Positions 7,343 through 15,963 of a stretch of 64,000 bases of DNA are shown in pieces. This stretch comes from Allohahella marinimesophila (GTDB lineage Bacteria; Pseudomonadota; Gammaproteobacteria; Pseudomonadales; Oleiphilaceae), in NCBI RefSeq assembly GCF_039538005.1, contig NZ_BAABBO010000019.1, positions 1 to 64,000 on the forward strand. Reading direction: 5' to 3'. The first letter of the stretch is position 1, and the number at the start of each line of letters is the position of its first letter. A program made the position numbers and the translations under genes. A model generated the notes under the pieces. It had not been told where the DNA came from and made no database searches. It was given only the letters and a program-made list of their open reading frames with translations.

Positions 7343-8587
7343 TCAGATCTCCTCGAACAGTTTGAGCCGTTTTCTCATATACCAGCTGAACATCGCCGCC
7401 AGCGAGGCGTAGGCGATGGTGGTCGCCACTGCTGCGCCCATGATGCCGTAAGTCGGCACCAGCGCAAAATCGAGCCCCAGATTGACGCCGAGCGCGATGA
7501 AGGTGGCGATCTGTACGAAGGCAAAACGCGACATGCCGACAATGATCGACAGCTGTAGCATCTGATACAGCGCGAAGAACGAGGCGATCAGCAGGCAATA
7601 CATGATCGGCAGTGAGGGGTCGTACTTGGTGCCGTAAACGAGCGACAGGCCTGGCGCCAATAGCAGGGCGGTCACGATGAGGCCAGCGGTACCCAGTCCC
7701 ATGATCTGCAAGCGTGTCTTCGTCATGAAGTGACGGAGCCTGGTCTTGTCTTCCAGCAGGAGATGGATGTCCGGCAGATAGAACATCTGGATGGTCGTAA
7801 AGCAGATCAGCATGCCCTTGAAGATCTGATAGCCAAAGTTGTACTGGCCGATGCTTTCAAAGTCCGTGTAGAGCCGCAGCACGAGATTATCACCCCAGTT
7901 CATGAGGTAGACGGCCACCGCACCGATGACGTACCACAGGCTGTTCCTGAACTGCTCCTTGACGACCTTGGCATCGAACTCGAAGGGCAGCATTTCACGC
8001 CAGGGCAGTATCGGCAAGATGAGTATGGCGGCAATGCAATGGCCCAGGAATAGTGTCCACAGCGCATCCCTCAGATCGAAGACGCCCTGCAAATAGAAAA
8101 ATGCGAGCACGGCGAAGAGGCCAATACCGATCATCAGCTCGAACAGCGGTCCCCACATCTTCCGTTGGGTCGACGTAAACGTCGATATGTGGATGAAGCG
8201 CATGCTGACGACGTAAAAGGCGGCGATGACCAGCACGTAGTTGTCATGACTCAAGCCGGTAAAGGTAAGAAAGGCGTCATGGAATACGATGGCAAGCCCA
8301 AGCGAAATAACGTACCAGCCGCCTACACTGATGGCGCGAGCCGTAGTGGCGCGCCTGACGTGCCCATGTTTGGTGTACTCCCGACTGGCCTGCACCACAT
8401 AAGGCGACTGTGAAGATTGGATACCAATGGCCGTGAACACGTACAGCAGCATGAGCGCCAGTGAGAAGCGACCAAACTCATCAGGCGTAATGAAGGCCGC
8501 CACCAGCAGCGGAAACACGAACATCGTGGCCTGAGCCACCATGCGCACCAGTGCGAAACTCAGAAAGGATTTTAGCGACAGGGTCAT
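7343..8587 (-). CDS. Polysaccharide flippase (Wzx/MATE-like oligosaccharide transporter)
   Basis: A 414-residue, very hydrophobic protein with about 12 predicted membrane segments, opening MTLSLKSFLSFALVRMVAQA, a start typical of Wzx-type lipid-linked oligosaccharide flippases in the MOP exporter superfamily. It would move a lipid-linked glycan across the inner membrane. Its ATG overlaps the stop of the upstream glycosyltransferase by 4 bp (8584-8587), so it is translated from the same minus-strand operon as the two transferases. It converges with the ATP-grasp gene with only 4 bp between stops. No Wzy-like polymerase is visible nearby. Confidence 0.83.
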   Translation of the reverse strand: MTLSLKSFLSFALVRMVAQATMFVFPLLVAAFITPDEFGRFSLALMLLYVFTAIGIQSSQSPYVVQASREYTKHGHVRRATTARAISVGGWYVISLGLAIVFHDAFLTFTGLSHDNYVLVIAAFYVVSMRFIHISTFTSTQRKMWGPLFELMIGIGLFAVLAFFYLQGVFDLRDALWTLFLGHCIAAILILPILPWREMLPFEFDAKVVKEQFRNSLWYVIGAVAVYLMNWGDNLVLRLYTDFESIGQYNFGYQIFKGMLICFTTIQMFYLPDIHLLLEDKTRLRHFMTKTRLQIMGLGTAGLIVTALLLAPGLSLVYGTKYDPSLPIMYCLLIASFFALYQMLQLSIIVGMSRFAFVQIATFIALGVNLGLDFALVPTYGIMGAAVATTIAYASLAAMFSWYMRKRLKLFEEI

Positions 8588-9732
8588 CGTATGAGCTGGC
8601 CCGCGATCTCGATGATCCGCTCGGCGCGCGAATCCCAGCTGTAAGCGTTTACTGCTTCCAGGTTCCGTTGCCCTATCGATCGTCGCATCTCCTCGTCCTG
8701 CAGCAGCCTGTCGAGCTGGGCTGCCAGGTGCGATGGATTGGACGGCTCAAAAAAGAGCGCATGTTCGTTTTCGACAAGAATCTCCCGCATCGACTCCAGA
8801 TCGGACGCCACGATAGGCAAGCCATTGGCCATATATTCAAACAGTTTGAGCGGCGAAGTGTAATGGGCACCTATCGCTGTGCGGTTGTTCGGTAGCACGC
8901 CAATATGGGCGCTCTTGGCGATGGGCATCAGTTCGTCCTGCGACATGCGCGAGCGCAACTCCACTCGGTCACCGACACCCAGAGATTGGACAAGTTGCTG
9001 GATACGCTCGAAATCCTTGCCCACGCCACCGAGTGCCAGAAAAACGACGTTTGGCGTGCTCACGAAAGGAATGGCTTCTATCAGTGTCTCCACACCCTTC
9101 CAGTCGATGAAGCTGCCGGAGTACAGCACCTGCAGTCGATCACCGGCCAGTGACTGTGGTTTCACACTGGCGATCACGTCGACGCGGACACCATCTGGCA
9201 GCACCGTGATTCGTTGTGGATCCACGCCGAGAATGGCTTCGAGATCGCGGGCAATGCCGTGGGAAATTGGAATGAAATAGTCAGCCAGCTTCAGTGAAGC
9301 CAGCTCCAGTTCGTAGCTCACCTTTTCAGAGGTCTTGTGGTACAGCGTATGCGGTTCGTAGATGACTGGCACCTTTGGCCGCGCCCAGGCCGGCAGCATC
9401 TTGAGAAACACCAGCAGCGTAATGTCGCGGGTGTAGATGACGTCGAAATCACTGGCTTTGAGCGCCAGGAGCACCTGCACACAGTAGAGCAGGCGGGTGA
9501 CCTTCTCGATCAACATCGAGCCCGTGAGCAGCTTCACCGGCAAGCGCTGGGTCGTGAAATTCTGCTTGATCGAAAAGAACTGGCACAACGATGTAAACGC
9601 CGTCTGTGACATCCAGCCAGTGAACAGCGTCACCTGACTGTGCTTGCCCAGCGCTTCGCACATGCTCAGCATCTGGTTGATGTTGGCGTCGCGTGTTTCC
9701 AGCTGGCTCAGGTAGATATAGGCTATCTTCAC
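8584..9732 (-). CDS. GT4-family glycosyltransferase
   Basis: A 382-residue GT-B fold glycosyltransferase. The C-terminal half carries YSGSFIDWKGVETLIEA (family 1/4 core) and the E-x7-E-like block SPLKLFEYMANGLPIVASD near residue 300, which contacts the nucleotide sugar. The N-terminus MKIAYIYLSQLETRDANINQ is that of a soluble enzyme with no signal peptide. Acceptor and sugar cannot be deduced. It overlaps its neighbours on both sides by 4 bp (ATGA), so the three minus-strand genes form one operon of two transferases and a flippase. Confidence 0.87.
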   Translation of the reverse strand: MKIAYIYLSQLETRDANINQMLSMCEALGKHSQVTLFTGWMSQTAFTSLCQFFSIKQNFTTQRLPVKLLTGSMLIEKVTRLLYCVQVLLALKASDFDVIYTRDITLLVFLKMLPAWARPKVPVIYEPHTLYHKTSEKVSYELELASLKLADYFIPISHGIARDLEAILGVDPQRITVLPDGVRVDVIASVKPQSLAGDRLQVLYSGSFIDWKGVETLIEAIPFVSTPNVVFLALGGVGKDFERIQQLVQSLGVGDRVELRSRMSQDELMPIAKSAHIGVLPNNRTAIGAHYTSPLKLFEYMANGLPIVASDLESMREILVENEHALFFEPSNPSHLAAQLDRLLQDEEMRRSIGQRNLEAVNAYSWDSRAERIIEIAGQLIR

Positions 9733-10883
9733 TGCTGCTGTGTCCGCTCGTTGGCCTCGATCAGCGGCCGCATACTGGCCTCGAACTGCCCGGTGACGGC
9801 CTTCCAGCTGAAGTTGTCTTCCAGCCGCTTACGACCGTTCTGACCAAGCTGACGACGGAACTCAGGCTCATCGATCAGGCGCTTGAGCTGTGTGGCAATG
9901 GCTTCAGGATTTTGCGGTGGCACCAGCAGGGCGCAATCGCCGACGACTTCCTTGCCGCCACTCGAGTCGGTAGTAATGATGGCCATGCCAGCGCACATGG
10001 CTTCGAGCAGGTTGACCGGGAAGTTCTCCTGATCAGAGGTGAAGGCGAAAATGGCATTGTTTTCATAGATCGCCTTCAGCTCGGGTGAATCATTGTCGAC
10101 CCAGCCATGGAAGGTGATGTCGATATCCTTGCCAGCCGCCTGATCGCGCAGTGTCTGGAGATAAGGGCCTTCGCCAAGGATATGCAGCGGAATCCGGTAC
10201 TTTGGGTCTTCCTTCGCCATGCGGACCACGGCATCGATGATGTACTGCACACCCTTGCGTTGAAACATTCGTGTGCAGACGACGATGCCTGGCTGCTTTG
10301 GCGTGCCTGGATCGAAGCGCGCAGGATCGTAACCATTGGGAATGACAGTCACGTTCGCGCTCGGCCGTGATTTCAATATCAGCTTGCGCAGATGCTCACT
10401 CGGGCTGGTGATGAGATCGATAGCCTTGACGGTGTAATGCCAGACCGGCTTGAGCAGTACATGCTGGAACTGGAAGCGGTCGGGGTTGTAACCCGGCACA
10501 TCCGAGCCATGCGCGGTGCAGATGAGTGGTATTTTCAGCCGTCTGGCGAGAAAGGAGCCAGTGAATGCGTCCGGAAAAATGAAGTGGGCATGGATAATGT
10601 CAAAGCGCCTGGTCTTGGCCAATTTCAGCGCGTAGAAGAGCACGGAGGCTTCGTGCGGCACCATCTCGCCAATATGACAGCTCTCTGGCTTCGCCCGCAG
10701 GCTCTTGAGCCGATGCACCCTCACACCATTCTGAGCGGTCTCGCCCACTTGGGTCTTGAAGCCCATGGTTACGACATCCACCGAATGGCCGTTAGCTACC
10801 AAGCCCTCGGCCAGGCCAAGCGCTACCTTGCCACCACCACCACCCAGGGGAGGGTATTCGTAGGTGAGTACGAGAATGTTCAT
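9729..10883 (-). CDS. GT4-family glycosyltransferase (first gene of the operon)
   Basis: A 384-residue GT-B glycosyltransferase. The N-terminal glycine-rich loop YEYPPLGGGGGKVALGLAEG (about 9-28) and HAHFIFPDAF are typical of GT4 enzymes acting on lipid-linked or surface glycans. The C-terminal donor site shows VVCTRMFQRKGVQYIIDA and NFPVNLLEAMCAGMAIITTD with the E-x7-E pattern. CTGAGGGACCGCA precedes the ATG, a good ribosome-binding site, marking it as the first gene of the operon. It is divergent from the small lipoprotein gene at 11033, leaving about 150 bp for promoters. The two transferases are paralogous but clearly different in sequence. Confidence 0.88.
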   Translation of the reverse strand: MNILVLTYEYPPLGGGGGKVALGLAEGLVANGHSVDVVTMGFKTQVGETAQNGVRVHRLKSLRAKPESCHIGEMVPHEASVLFYALKLAKTRRFDIIHAHFIFPDAFTGSFLARRLKIPLICTAHGSDVPGYNPDRFQFQHVLLKPVWHYTVKAIDLITSPSEHLRKLILKSRPSANVTVIPNGYDPARFDPGTPKQPGIVVCTRMFQRKGVQYIIDAVVRMAKEDPKYRIPLHILGEGPYLQTLRDQAAGKDIDITFHGWVDNDSPELKAIYENNAIFAFTSDQENFPVNLLEAMCAGMAIITTDSSGGKEVVGDCALLVPPQNPEAIATQLKRLIDEPEFRRQLGQNGRKRLEDNFSWKAVTGQFEASMRPLIEANERTQQQ

Positions 10884-11032
10884 TGCGGTCCCTCAGGAGA
10901 AAGGTCGCGATTGTAGGCGTAAAAGAGCGGCGGGTGTATCAGGTATTACAGGTATGGACCCAATCGCGAATAATGCCGCCTCACCGCCAGCTTAGACTAG
11001 ACTCATAATATAACCACACCATGGAGAATCCT

Positions 11033-11398
11033 TTGAAGAAGCTGACCACTTTTGCCATTGCCACCGCACTCGTTACGCAACTCGCCGCCTGCGGCACAAT
11101 TCTTCACCCGGAACGTAAAGGTCAGCGGGGTGGGAACATCGACCCTGCCATCGCCGTCCTCGACGGTATTGGCCTGCTGTTCTTCCTTATCCCCGGCATT
11201 ATTGCCTTTGCCATAGACTTCTCCAATGGCACCATCTATTTACCCGGCGGCAGCGCCCAGTTGAGCCCGGAAGAAATGGATGCCCTGGTAGCGGATAATG
11301 TGGTTGATAAGCAGGAAGTCGCGAAGATGATCGCTGCTCGTAGTGGCGAGGCGATCGACGAATCAGCTGGAAGCAGCATGGAAATTCGCCGAATGTAG
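11033..11398 (+). CDS. Small putative lipoprotein of unknown function
   Basis: A protein of 121 residues from a TTG start at 11033, spaced six bases from GGAG (11023-11026). The in-frame ATG at 11021 is possible but overlaps that site. The sequence begins MKKLTTFAIATALVTQLAAC, a type II signal peptide with lipobox LAAC, so it should be lipid-anchored at the new Cys. After a basic patch (HPERKGQRGG) comes a hydrophobic stretch, GIGLLFFLIPGIIAFAIDF (about 45-63), suggesting a second membrane contact. The C-terminal half is hydrophilic and acidic. I recognise no enzymatic motif; similar small proteins occur in many gammaproteobacteria without known function. It stands alone before the DUF2061 gene. 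Confidence 0.7.
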   Translation: MKKLTTFAIATALVTQLAACGTILHPERKGQRGGNIDPAIAVLDGIGLLFFLIPGIIAFAIDFSNGTIYLPGGSAQLSPEEMDALVADNVVDKQEVAKMIAARSGEAIDESAGSSMEIRRM

Positions 11399-11509
11399 GT
11401 GTATTGCTAAAAACTATTGGTTGTATTTAATCAATTGCTTTTAGTTATGATCTCGCCTGAGTTAGTGTGGACACTGAGCAATCGGTAACCACCTTCAGGA
11501 GAGGTCGCT

Positions 11510-11743
11510 ATGAAGAAGACATTAAGCTTTGCGGTGCTGCACTTTTCCATCGCGTTCACGGTGGCCTATCTGCTGACCGGCAGTCTGATTATCGGCGGCA
11601 CGCTGGCGCTGATCGAGCCAGCAGTCAATACCGTTGGTTTCTATTTTCACGAGAAAGTCTGGACCAGAATGGAGCGTCGGAAAGCCGGCGTCTCCAGTCG
11701 AAACGCCATGGCGCCGGCGTTTTCCCAAGTTCAGCCTGTCTGA
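11510..11743 (+). CDS. DUF2061-family small membrane protein
   Basis: A 77-residue protein with a strong ribosome-binding site (AGGAGAGGTCGCT before ATG). Two hydrophobic segments, about 5-22 and 24-42, are followed by NTVGFYFHEKVWTRMERR, the hallmark ending of DUF2061 proteins. These small inner-membrane proteins are widespread but of unknown function. The C-terminal tail past residue 60 is variable. It lies 111 bp downstream of the lipoprotein gene; whether they are co-transcribed is not evident. Confidence 0.8.
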   Translation: MKKTLSFAVLHFSIAFTVAYLLTGSLIIGGTLALIEPAVNTVGFYFHEKVWTRMERRKAGVSSRNAMAPAFSQVQPV

Positions 11744-11905
11744 AAGGAATAAAGGTTCAGAATTCTGAAAACACGAAGTGGCAGTGCTGGGGCCAGCTAG
11801 TCAAGATTACCAGGAGGGACGCTGACCTTACTCTCAGCTAAACATCAGTCGACGAAGATATAACAGAGAAAATTCTGCTAGCTAATGACTGATGCTTCAA
11901 AAAAA

Positions 11906-11982
11906 TGGTAGCAAGAGCGAGATTCGAACTCGCGACCCCAGCATTATGAGTGCTGTGCTCTAACCAACTGAGCTACCTTGCC
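11906..11982 (-). tRNA. tRNA-Met (anticodon CAT)
   Basis: The reverse strand folds as a complete 77-nt tRNA including encoded CCA. The acceptor 5' strand GGCAAGG pairs with its 3' partner (two G-U pairs), the D arm contains TAGCTCAGTTGGTTAGAGC, the anticodon loop is CTCATAA (CAT), and the T arm contains GTTCGAATC. Similarity to elongator tRNA-Met (AGCTCAGTTGGTTAGAGCAC, CTCATAATG) favours methionine over the CAT-anticodon isoleucine tRNA. It follows ychF, as in pseudomonads. A run of seven T residues comes directly after the CCA on the minus strand and may help end transcription. Confidence 0.93.
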
Positions 11983-12096
11983 ACGTTCTGATCATGTTCT
12001 GAAAAACGGGGATTGACCCGAAGTTCAGGCCGCGTATTCTCTGAGCTTTTGGCGGGCATGTCAATGCCCTTTGCCCACTCAGAGTGTGATTACCGC

Positions 12097-13188
12097 CTAG
12101 ACATTGAAGCGGTAGTGGATGACGTCGCCATCCTTGATGATGTATTCCTTGCCTTCCAGTCGCCACTTGCCGGCATCCTTGGCACCAGCCTCACCCTTGC
12201 AGGCGATGAAGTCGTCATAGGCAATCACTTCAGCTCTGATAAAGCCACGCTCGAAATCCGTATGGATCACGCCGGCGCCCTGTGGAGCCGTAGCACCGAC
12301 TTTCACTGTCCACGCCCGCACTTCCTTCACGCCGGCAGTAAAATAGGTCTGAAGGCCCAGCAGGCCGTAGCCGGCGCGGATAACACGATCGAGCCCTGGC
12401 TCTTCCATGCCGAGATCCGCGAGAAATTCTGCTTTCTCATCACTGTCCAGTTCGGCAATCTCGGACTCCAGCTTGTTGCAGATCGGCACTACCACCGCGC
12501 CTTCTTCAGCGGCAATGGCTTCGACCACAGCCAGATGCGGATTGTCCGAAAAACCGTCTTCTGCAACGTTGGCGATGTACATCGTCGGCTTCATGGTCAA
12601 CAGGCAAAGCTCGCGAATGTGCAGGTGTTCGTCCGGCGTCAGCGTGAGGCTTCGCGCGGGCTTGCCCTGATCCAGGTGGGGCTGCACGCGCTCCAGTATG
12701 GCCAGTTTGGTCTTGGCATCCTTGTCGCCACTCTTGGCGACCCTGGAGAGGCGATAAACAGCCTTTTCCACGGTGTCCAGATCGGCCAGCGCCAGTTCGG
12801 TATTGATGACTTCGATATCGGCCGCCGGATCGATCCTGTTTTCGACGTGCACCACGTTCTCGTCTTCGAAACAGCGCACGACATGAGCGATGGCATCGGT
12901 CTGGCGAATGTTCGCCAGAAACTGGTTGCCCAGACCCTCGCCTTTGGAGGCGCCCTTGACGAGACCTGCGATATCGACGAACTCCATCGTGGTTGGCAGT
13001 ACTTTCTGTGGCTTCACGATGGCAGCCAGCGCATCAAGCCGACGGTCAGGCATCGGCACGATGCCCGAATTGGGTTCGATAGTGCAGAATGGAAAGTTTT
13101 CGGCATCGATGCCGGCTTGTGTCAGCGCATTGAACAGCGTTGATTTACCGACATTGGGCAAGCCGACGATGCCACAGTTGAAACCCAT
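12097..13188 (-). CDS. ychF: Redox-regulated ribosome-associated ATPase YchF (Ola1/Obg family)
   Basis: A 363-residue universally conserved P-loop NTPase that prefers ATP over GTP and binds the ribosome. Seen are G1 GLPNVGKST (about 8-16), the G3 block FVDIAGLVKGAS (about 67-78), a coiled-coil insert, and the C-terminal TGS domain with TYFTAGVKEVRAWTV. Length equals that of E. coli YchF. AGGTGTGAT precedes the ATG. It lies downstream of pth with a 50-bp gap, and tRNA-Met follows: the pth-ychF pair is one of the best-conserved gene neighbourhoods in gammaproteobacteria. Nothing unusual is seen. Confidence 0.97.
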   Translation of the reverse strand: MGFNCGIVGLPNVGKSTLFNALTQAGIDAENFPFCTIEPNSGIVPMPDRRLDALAAIVKPQKVLPTTMEFVDIAGLVKGASKGEGLGNQFLANIRQTDAIAHVVRCFEDENVVHVENRIDPAADIEVINTELALADLDTVEKAVYRLSRVAKSGDKDAKTKLAILERVQPHLDQGKPARSLTLTPDEHLHIRELCLLTMKPTMYIANVAEDGFSDNPHLAVVEAIAAEEGAVVVPICNKLESEIAELDSDEKAEFLADLGMEEPGLDRVIRAGYGLLGLQTYFTAGVKEVRAWTVKVGATAPQGAGVIHTDFERGFIRAEVIAYDDFIACKGEAGAKDAGKWRLEGKEYIIKDGDVIHYRFNV

Positions 13189-13238
13189 ATCACACCTGCT
13201 CTGAATTCAGTTGTTTTCAATTCGAAACGACAGCCCGA

Positions 13239-13838
13239 TTATTCGACCTGTCTGTGTAGTTCATTCATGGCGGCAGCCAGATTGCCCTTCAATAGAGAGG
13301 GCAGGTGGGCTTCCACCCGGTCAAATGTCTGTTCCAACAATTCGCGTTCGTTCGCTGGTGCACGACCAAGCACGTAACCAGTCACCCGGTCCTTGTGGCC
13401 GGGGTGCCCGATACCAAGACGGAGGCGGTGAAAATCGTTCCGTCCGCCGAAGGTCTGAATGATATCGCGGATACCATTGTGCCCGCCATGGCCGCCCGAG
13501 GCTTTCAGACGTAGCGTACCTGGGGGCAGGTCCAGCTCATCATAAGCGATCAGCAGTTCTTCCGGTTCGAGCTTGAAGAAGCGGGCGAGGGCGCCCACTG
13601 CCTGACCGCTGCGATTCATGAAGGTGGCGGGAATCAGCAAATGTACTTCGCCGGCACTGGTGATTGCCTTGCCATAATGACCGAAGAACTTGCTGTCCGC
13701 CTTCAATGTGCAGCCCAGACTATTGGCCAGTCGCTCGACGAACATGGCACCGGCGTTATGCCGCGTCTGTGCGTATTCATTGCCCGGATTACCCAGGCCG
13801 ACTATGGCGCGAATTGGCGTTGTCGCAACATCCGTCAT
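13239..13838 (-). CDS. pth: Peptidyl-tRNA hydrolase
   Basis: A 199-residue enzyme that releases peptides from peptidyl-tRNA dropped by ribosomes. The active-site motifs are present: GLGNPGNEYAQTRHNAG with catalytic His (about residue 27), FMNRSGQAV with substrate-binding Asn, and AYDELDLPPG with the catalytic Asp (about 100). The GHNGIRDI block is also intact. Size and motifs are those of bacterial Pth. It lies between rplY and ychF; a terminator separates it from rplY, so it probably has its own promoter in the 13839-13868 region or is fed by read-through. Confidence 0.96.
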   Translation of the reverse strand: MTDVATTPIRAIVGLGNPGNEYAQTRHNAGAMFVERLANSLGCTLKADSKFFGHYGKAITSAGEVHLLIPATFMNRSGQAVGALARFFKLEPEELLIAYDELDLPPGTLRLKASGGHGGHNGIRDIIQTFGGRNDFHRLRLGIGHPGHKDRVTGYVLGRAPANERELLEQTFDRVEAHLPSLLKGNLAAAMNELHRQVE

Positions 13839-13868
13839 GGCGATGACTCGTTCAGTTTAAAACTGCAT

Positions 13869-13895
13869 AAAAAAACGGGCTATTCGCCCGTTTTT
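13869..13895 (-). terminator. Terminator downstream of rplY (possibly bidirectional)
   Basis: ACGGGC (13875-13880), a 5-base loop and GCCCGT (13886-13891) form a hairpin. On the minus strand it is followed by a run of T residues (A residues at 13869-13874). The other side also has T residues, so it could work in both directions. It sits 16 bp after the rplY stop and before pth. Confidence 0.8.
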
Positions 13896-13910
13896 CGTGA
13901 ACTACACCGA

Positions 13911-14555
13911 TTACTCAGCGTCGCCCTCAGCGGTCTCGCTGTCAGTATCAGTATCGGTATCAGCTTTCACAACGCGTGGCATGTGAATGTTGGCTACCGG
14001 CTGGTCGTGACCTTCACCTTTCTCGAGTTCAGCAAGCTTCACGCCCTTTGGCAGCTTGATATCGCTCATGTGAACAATCTGGTCGACAACCACGTCTGCC
14101 ATATCGATTTCGATGAACTCAGGCAGATCCTTCGGCAGACAGATGACTTCAGCTTCGATCATCTGGTGAGAGATGATGCCGCCGCCTTGACGTACGCCAA
14201 CTGCCTTGTCTTCATTGATGAAGTGCAGTGGAACGTGGACGTGGATGGTCTGACCCTTTACGATACGCAGGAAATCAGCGTGCTGAAGCGTCGGCTTGTA
14301 TGGGTGACGCTGCAGATCCTTCAGGATGACCTGTTCGGTCTTGCCGTCGATGTCGAGGTTAAGGATGTGCGAGTAGAATGCTTCGTTCTCGAGGGCATGC
14401 ATGAACTCGTTGTGCTTGATCATGATGTTGACTGGCTGGCCCTTTCCGCCATACACGACGGCCGGTACCATACCCTGCTCGCGACGTAGGCGGCGGCTCG
14501 CACCTTTCCCCTGAACATCGCGGCTTGTTGCGGCAATTGTAAAATCGATAGCCAT
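13911..14555 (-). CDS. rplY: 50S ribosomal protein L25, long (Ctc) form
   Basis: A 214-residue L25/TL5/CTC-type protein that binds 5S rRNA. The N-terminal L25 domain (about 1-95) starts MAIDFTIAATSRDVQGKGAS and includes the RRLRREQGMVPAVVYG block. The C-terminal TL5 beta domain (about 95-185) ends in an Asp/Glu/Thr-rich tail. The two-domain form is the one found in pseudomonads, unlike the 94-residue E. coli protein. The frame is open to 14600, but CCAGGAAAAAAG precedes the ATG at 14555, where L25 proteins start. It follows prs by 116 bp and is closed by a strong terminator. Confidence 0.95.
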   Translation of the reverse strand: MAIDFTIAATSRDVQGKGASRRLRREQGMVPAVVYGGKGQPVNIMIKHNEFMHALENEAFYSHILNLDIDGKTEQVILKDLQRHPYKPTLQHADFLRIVKGQTIHVHVPLHFINEDKAVGVRQGGGIISHQMIEAEVICLPKDLPEFIEIDMADVVVDQIVHMSDIKLPKGVKLAELEKGEGHDQPVANIHMPRVVKADTDTDTDSETAEGDAE

Positions 14556-14671
14556 AATCTTTTTTCCTGGCAGTCGCCAAAGCGGCTGCAATATCTTCAT
14601 AAATGAATGTCAGCGATCGCGACCAATCGCCAACTCTTGTATCAGACTATTAAACTAATGCTTTCAAGGCC

Positions 14672-15616
14672 TTAGTTGAACATTGCACTGATTGATTCTT
14701 CATTGCAGACCCTGCGGATGGACTCCGCGAGCAGGCCAGACAACGAAAGCTGCCGGATTCTATCACAATTACGGGCTTTGTCACTGAGCGGAATGGTGTC
14801 GGAGACCACGAGCTCGTCCAGTTGCGACGCTTCGATGTTTTCGATGGCTGGTCCGGACAGTACCGGATGTGTGATATAGGCCAGGACCTTGCTCGCACCG
14901 TGTTTCTTCAGCGCATTGGCGGCCTGGCACAGCGTACCGGCCGTATCGACGATGTCGTCGATGAGGATGCAGGTCTTGTCCTGGACATCACCGATGATGT
15001 GCATGACTTCAGTGACGTTGGCTTTCGGGCGACGTTTGTCGATGATGGCCAGATCAGCATCATTCAGACGCTTGGCAAAGGCTCTCGCCCGCACGACACC
15101 ACCGACATCGGGGCTGACCACAATGTAATCCTTGAGGCCACGGCGTTCGACATCGTCGAGCATGACGGGTGTCGCGTAGGCGTTGTCGACCGGAATATGG
15201 AAGAAACCCTGGATCTGATCAGCGTGCAGGTCGACGGTCAGGACGCGGTCGATACCCACACCATCCAGAATATCGGCCACCACTTTGGCGCTGATGGGAA
15301 CGCGGCTCGATCGCGGACGACGATCCTGGCGCGCGTAGCCATAGTAGGGGATAACGGCTGTGATGCGGCCGGCAGAGGCGCGACGCAGCGCGTCGGCCAT
15401 GACCACGAGCTCCATCAGGTTGTCGTTGGTCGGTGCGCAGGTGGGCTGGATGATAAAGACATCACGACCACGAACGTTCTCGTTTATTTCGACTGTGATT
15501 TCGCCATCACTGAAGTTACTGACAACTGCATTGCCAAGTGGAATATGCAGTGCGTCGGTCACCTTTCTTGCAAGCTCTGGATTAGCCCTGCCGGAAAAGA
15601 TCATGAGTTTGGACAC
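14672..15616 (-). CDS. prs: Ribose-phosphate pyrophosphokinase (PRPP synthetase)
   Basis: A 314-residue enzyme that makes PRPP from ribose 5-phosphate and ATP, feeding nucleotide, histidine, tryptophan and NAD synthesis. Seen are DVFIIQPTCAPTNDNLMEL (ribose/ATP region), the flexible loop PYYGYARQDRRPRSSRVPIS (about 100-119), and the PRPP-binding loop CILIDDIVDTAGTL (about 220). The GTG at 15616, with AAAAGGG upstream, gives the family length of about 315 and the expected start VSKLMIFSGRANPEL. An ATG at 15667 would add 17 residues not usual for Prs. tRNA-Gln lies just upstream on the same strand, as in pseudomonads. Confidence 0.95.
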   Translation of the reverse strand: MSKLMIFSGRANPELARKVTDALHIPLGNAVVSNFSDGEITVEINENVRGRDVFIIQPTCAPTNDNLMELVVMADALRRASAGRITAVIPYYGYARQDRRPRSSRVPISAKVVADILDGVGIDRVLTVDLHADQIQGFFHIPVDNAYATPVMLDDVERRGLKDYIVVSPDVGGVVRARAFAKRLNDADLAIIDKRRPKANVTEVMHIIGDVQDKTCILIDDIVDTAGTLCQAANALKKHGASKVLAYITHPVLSGPAIENIEASQLDELVVSDTIPLSDKARNCDRIRQLSLSGLLAESIRRVCNEESISAMFN

Positions 15617-15808
15617 AGTGGGACCCTTTTCAGATGGTTCGTGAGATAGTTTCGAGGATACAGTCATGTCATGCGTCGCTCAGCGGCGGATAGGCTACCC
15701 GGACCTGCAAGTCAGCCTGCAGAAGCATGTGAAATGCTGATGGCTGCCGGCTGTGCTTGAACTTGCAACGACACCCGTGGGCGACTAGGTGTCGCGCCAC
15801 GGAAAAGA

Positions 15809-15883
15809 TGGCTGGGGTGGCTGGATTCGAACCAACGCGTGGCGGGATCAAAACCCGCTGCCTTACCACTTGGCTACACCCCA
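15809..15883 (-). tRNA. tRNA-Gln (anticodon TTG)
   Basis: The reverse strand forms a 75-nt tRNA with encoded CCA. Acceptor TGGGGTG pairs with CACCCCA; the D arm reads TAGCCAAGTGGTAAGGC; the anticodon stem-loop GCGGGTTTTGATCCCGC carries TTG; the T arm contains GGTTCGAATCC. All stems pair well. It lies between ispE and prs, the position it also occupies in pseudomonads. Confidence 0.95.
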
Positions 15884-15963
15884 ATAATTCATGTAATGAA
15901 CGACCTCAAAGGGACAAGAGCGTCTTCATTCAAGGCATTACGAGTTATCTATTCTAGCACTGA

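Noticed and set aside
12013..13143. Long plus-strand frame (376 codons) opposite ychF
   Set aside because: Complement shadow of the unmistakable ychF gene; no motif of its own.
14822..15649. Plus-strand frame of 275 codons opposite prs
   Set aside because: Shadow of prs, whose motifs are complete on the minus strand.
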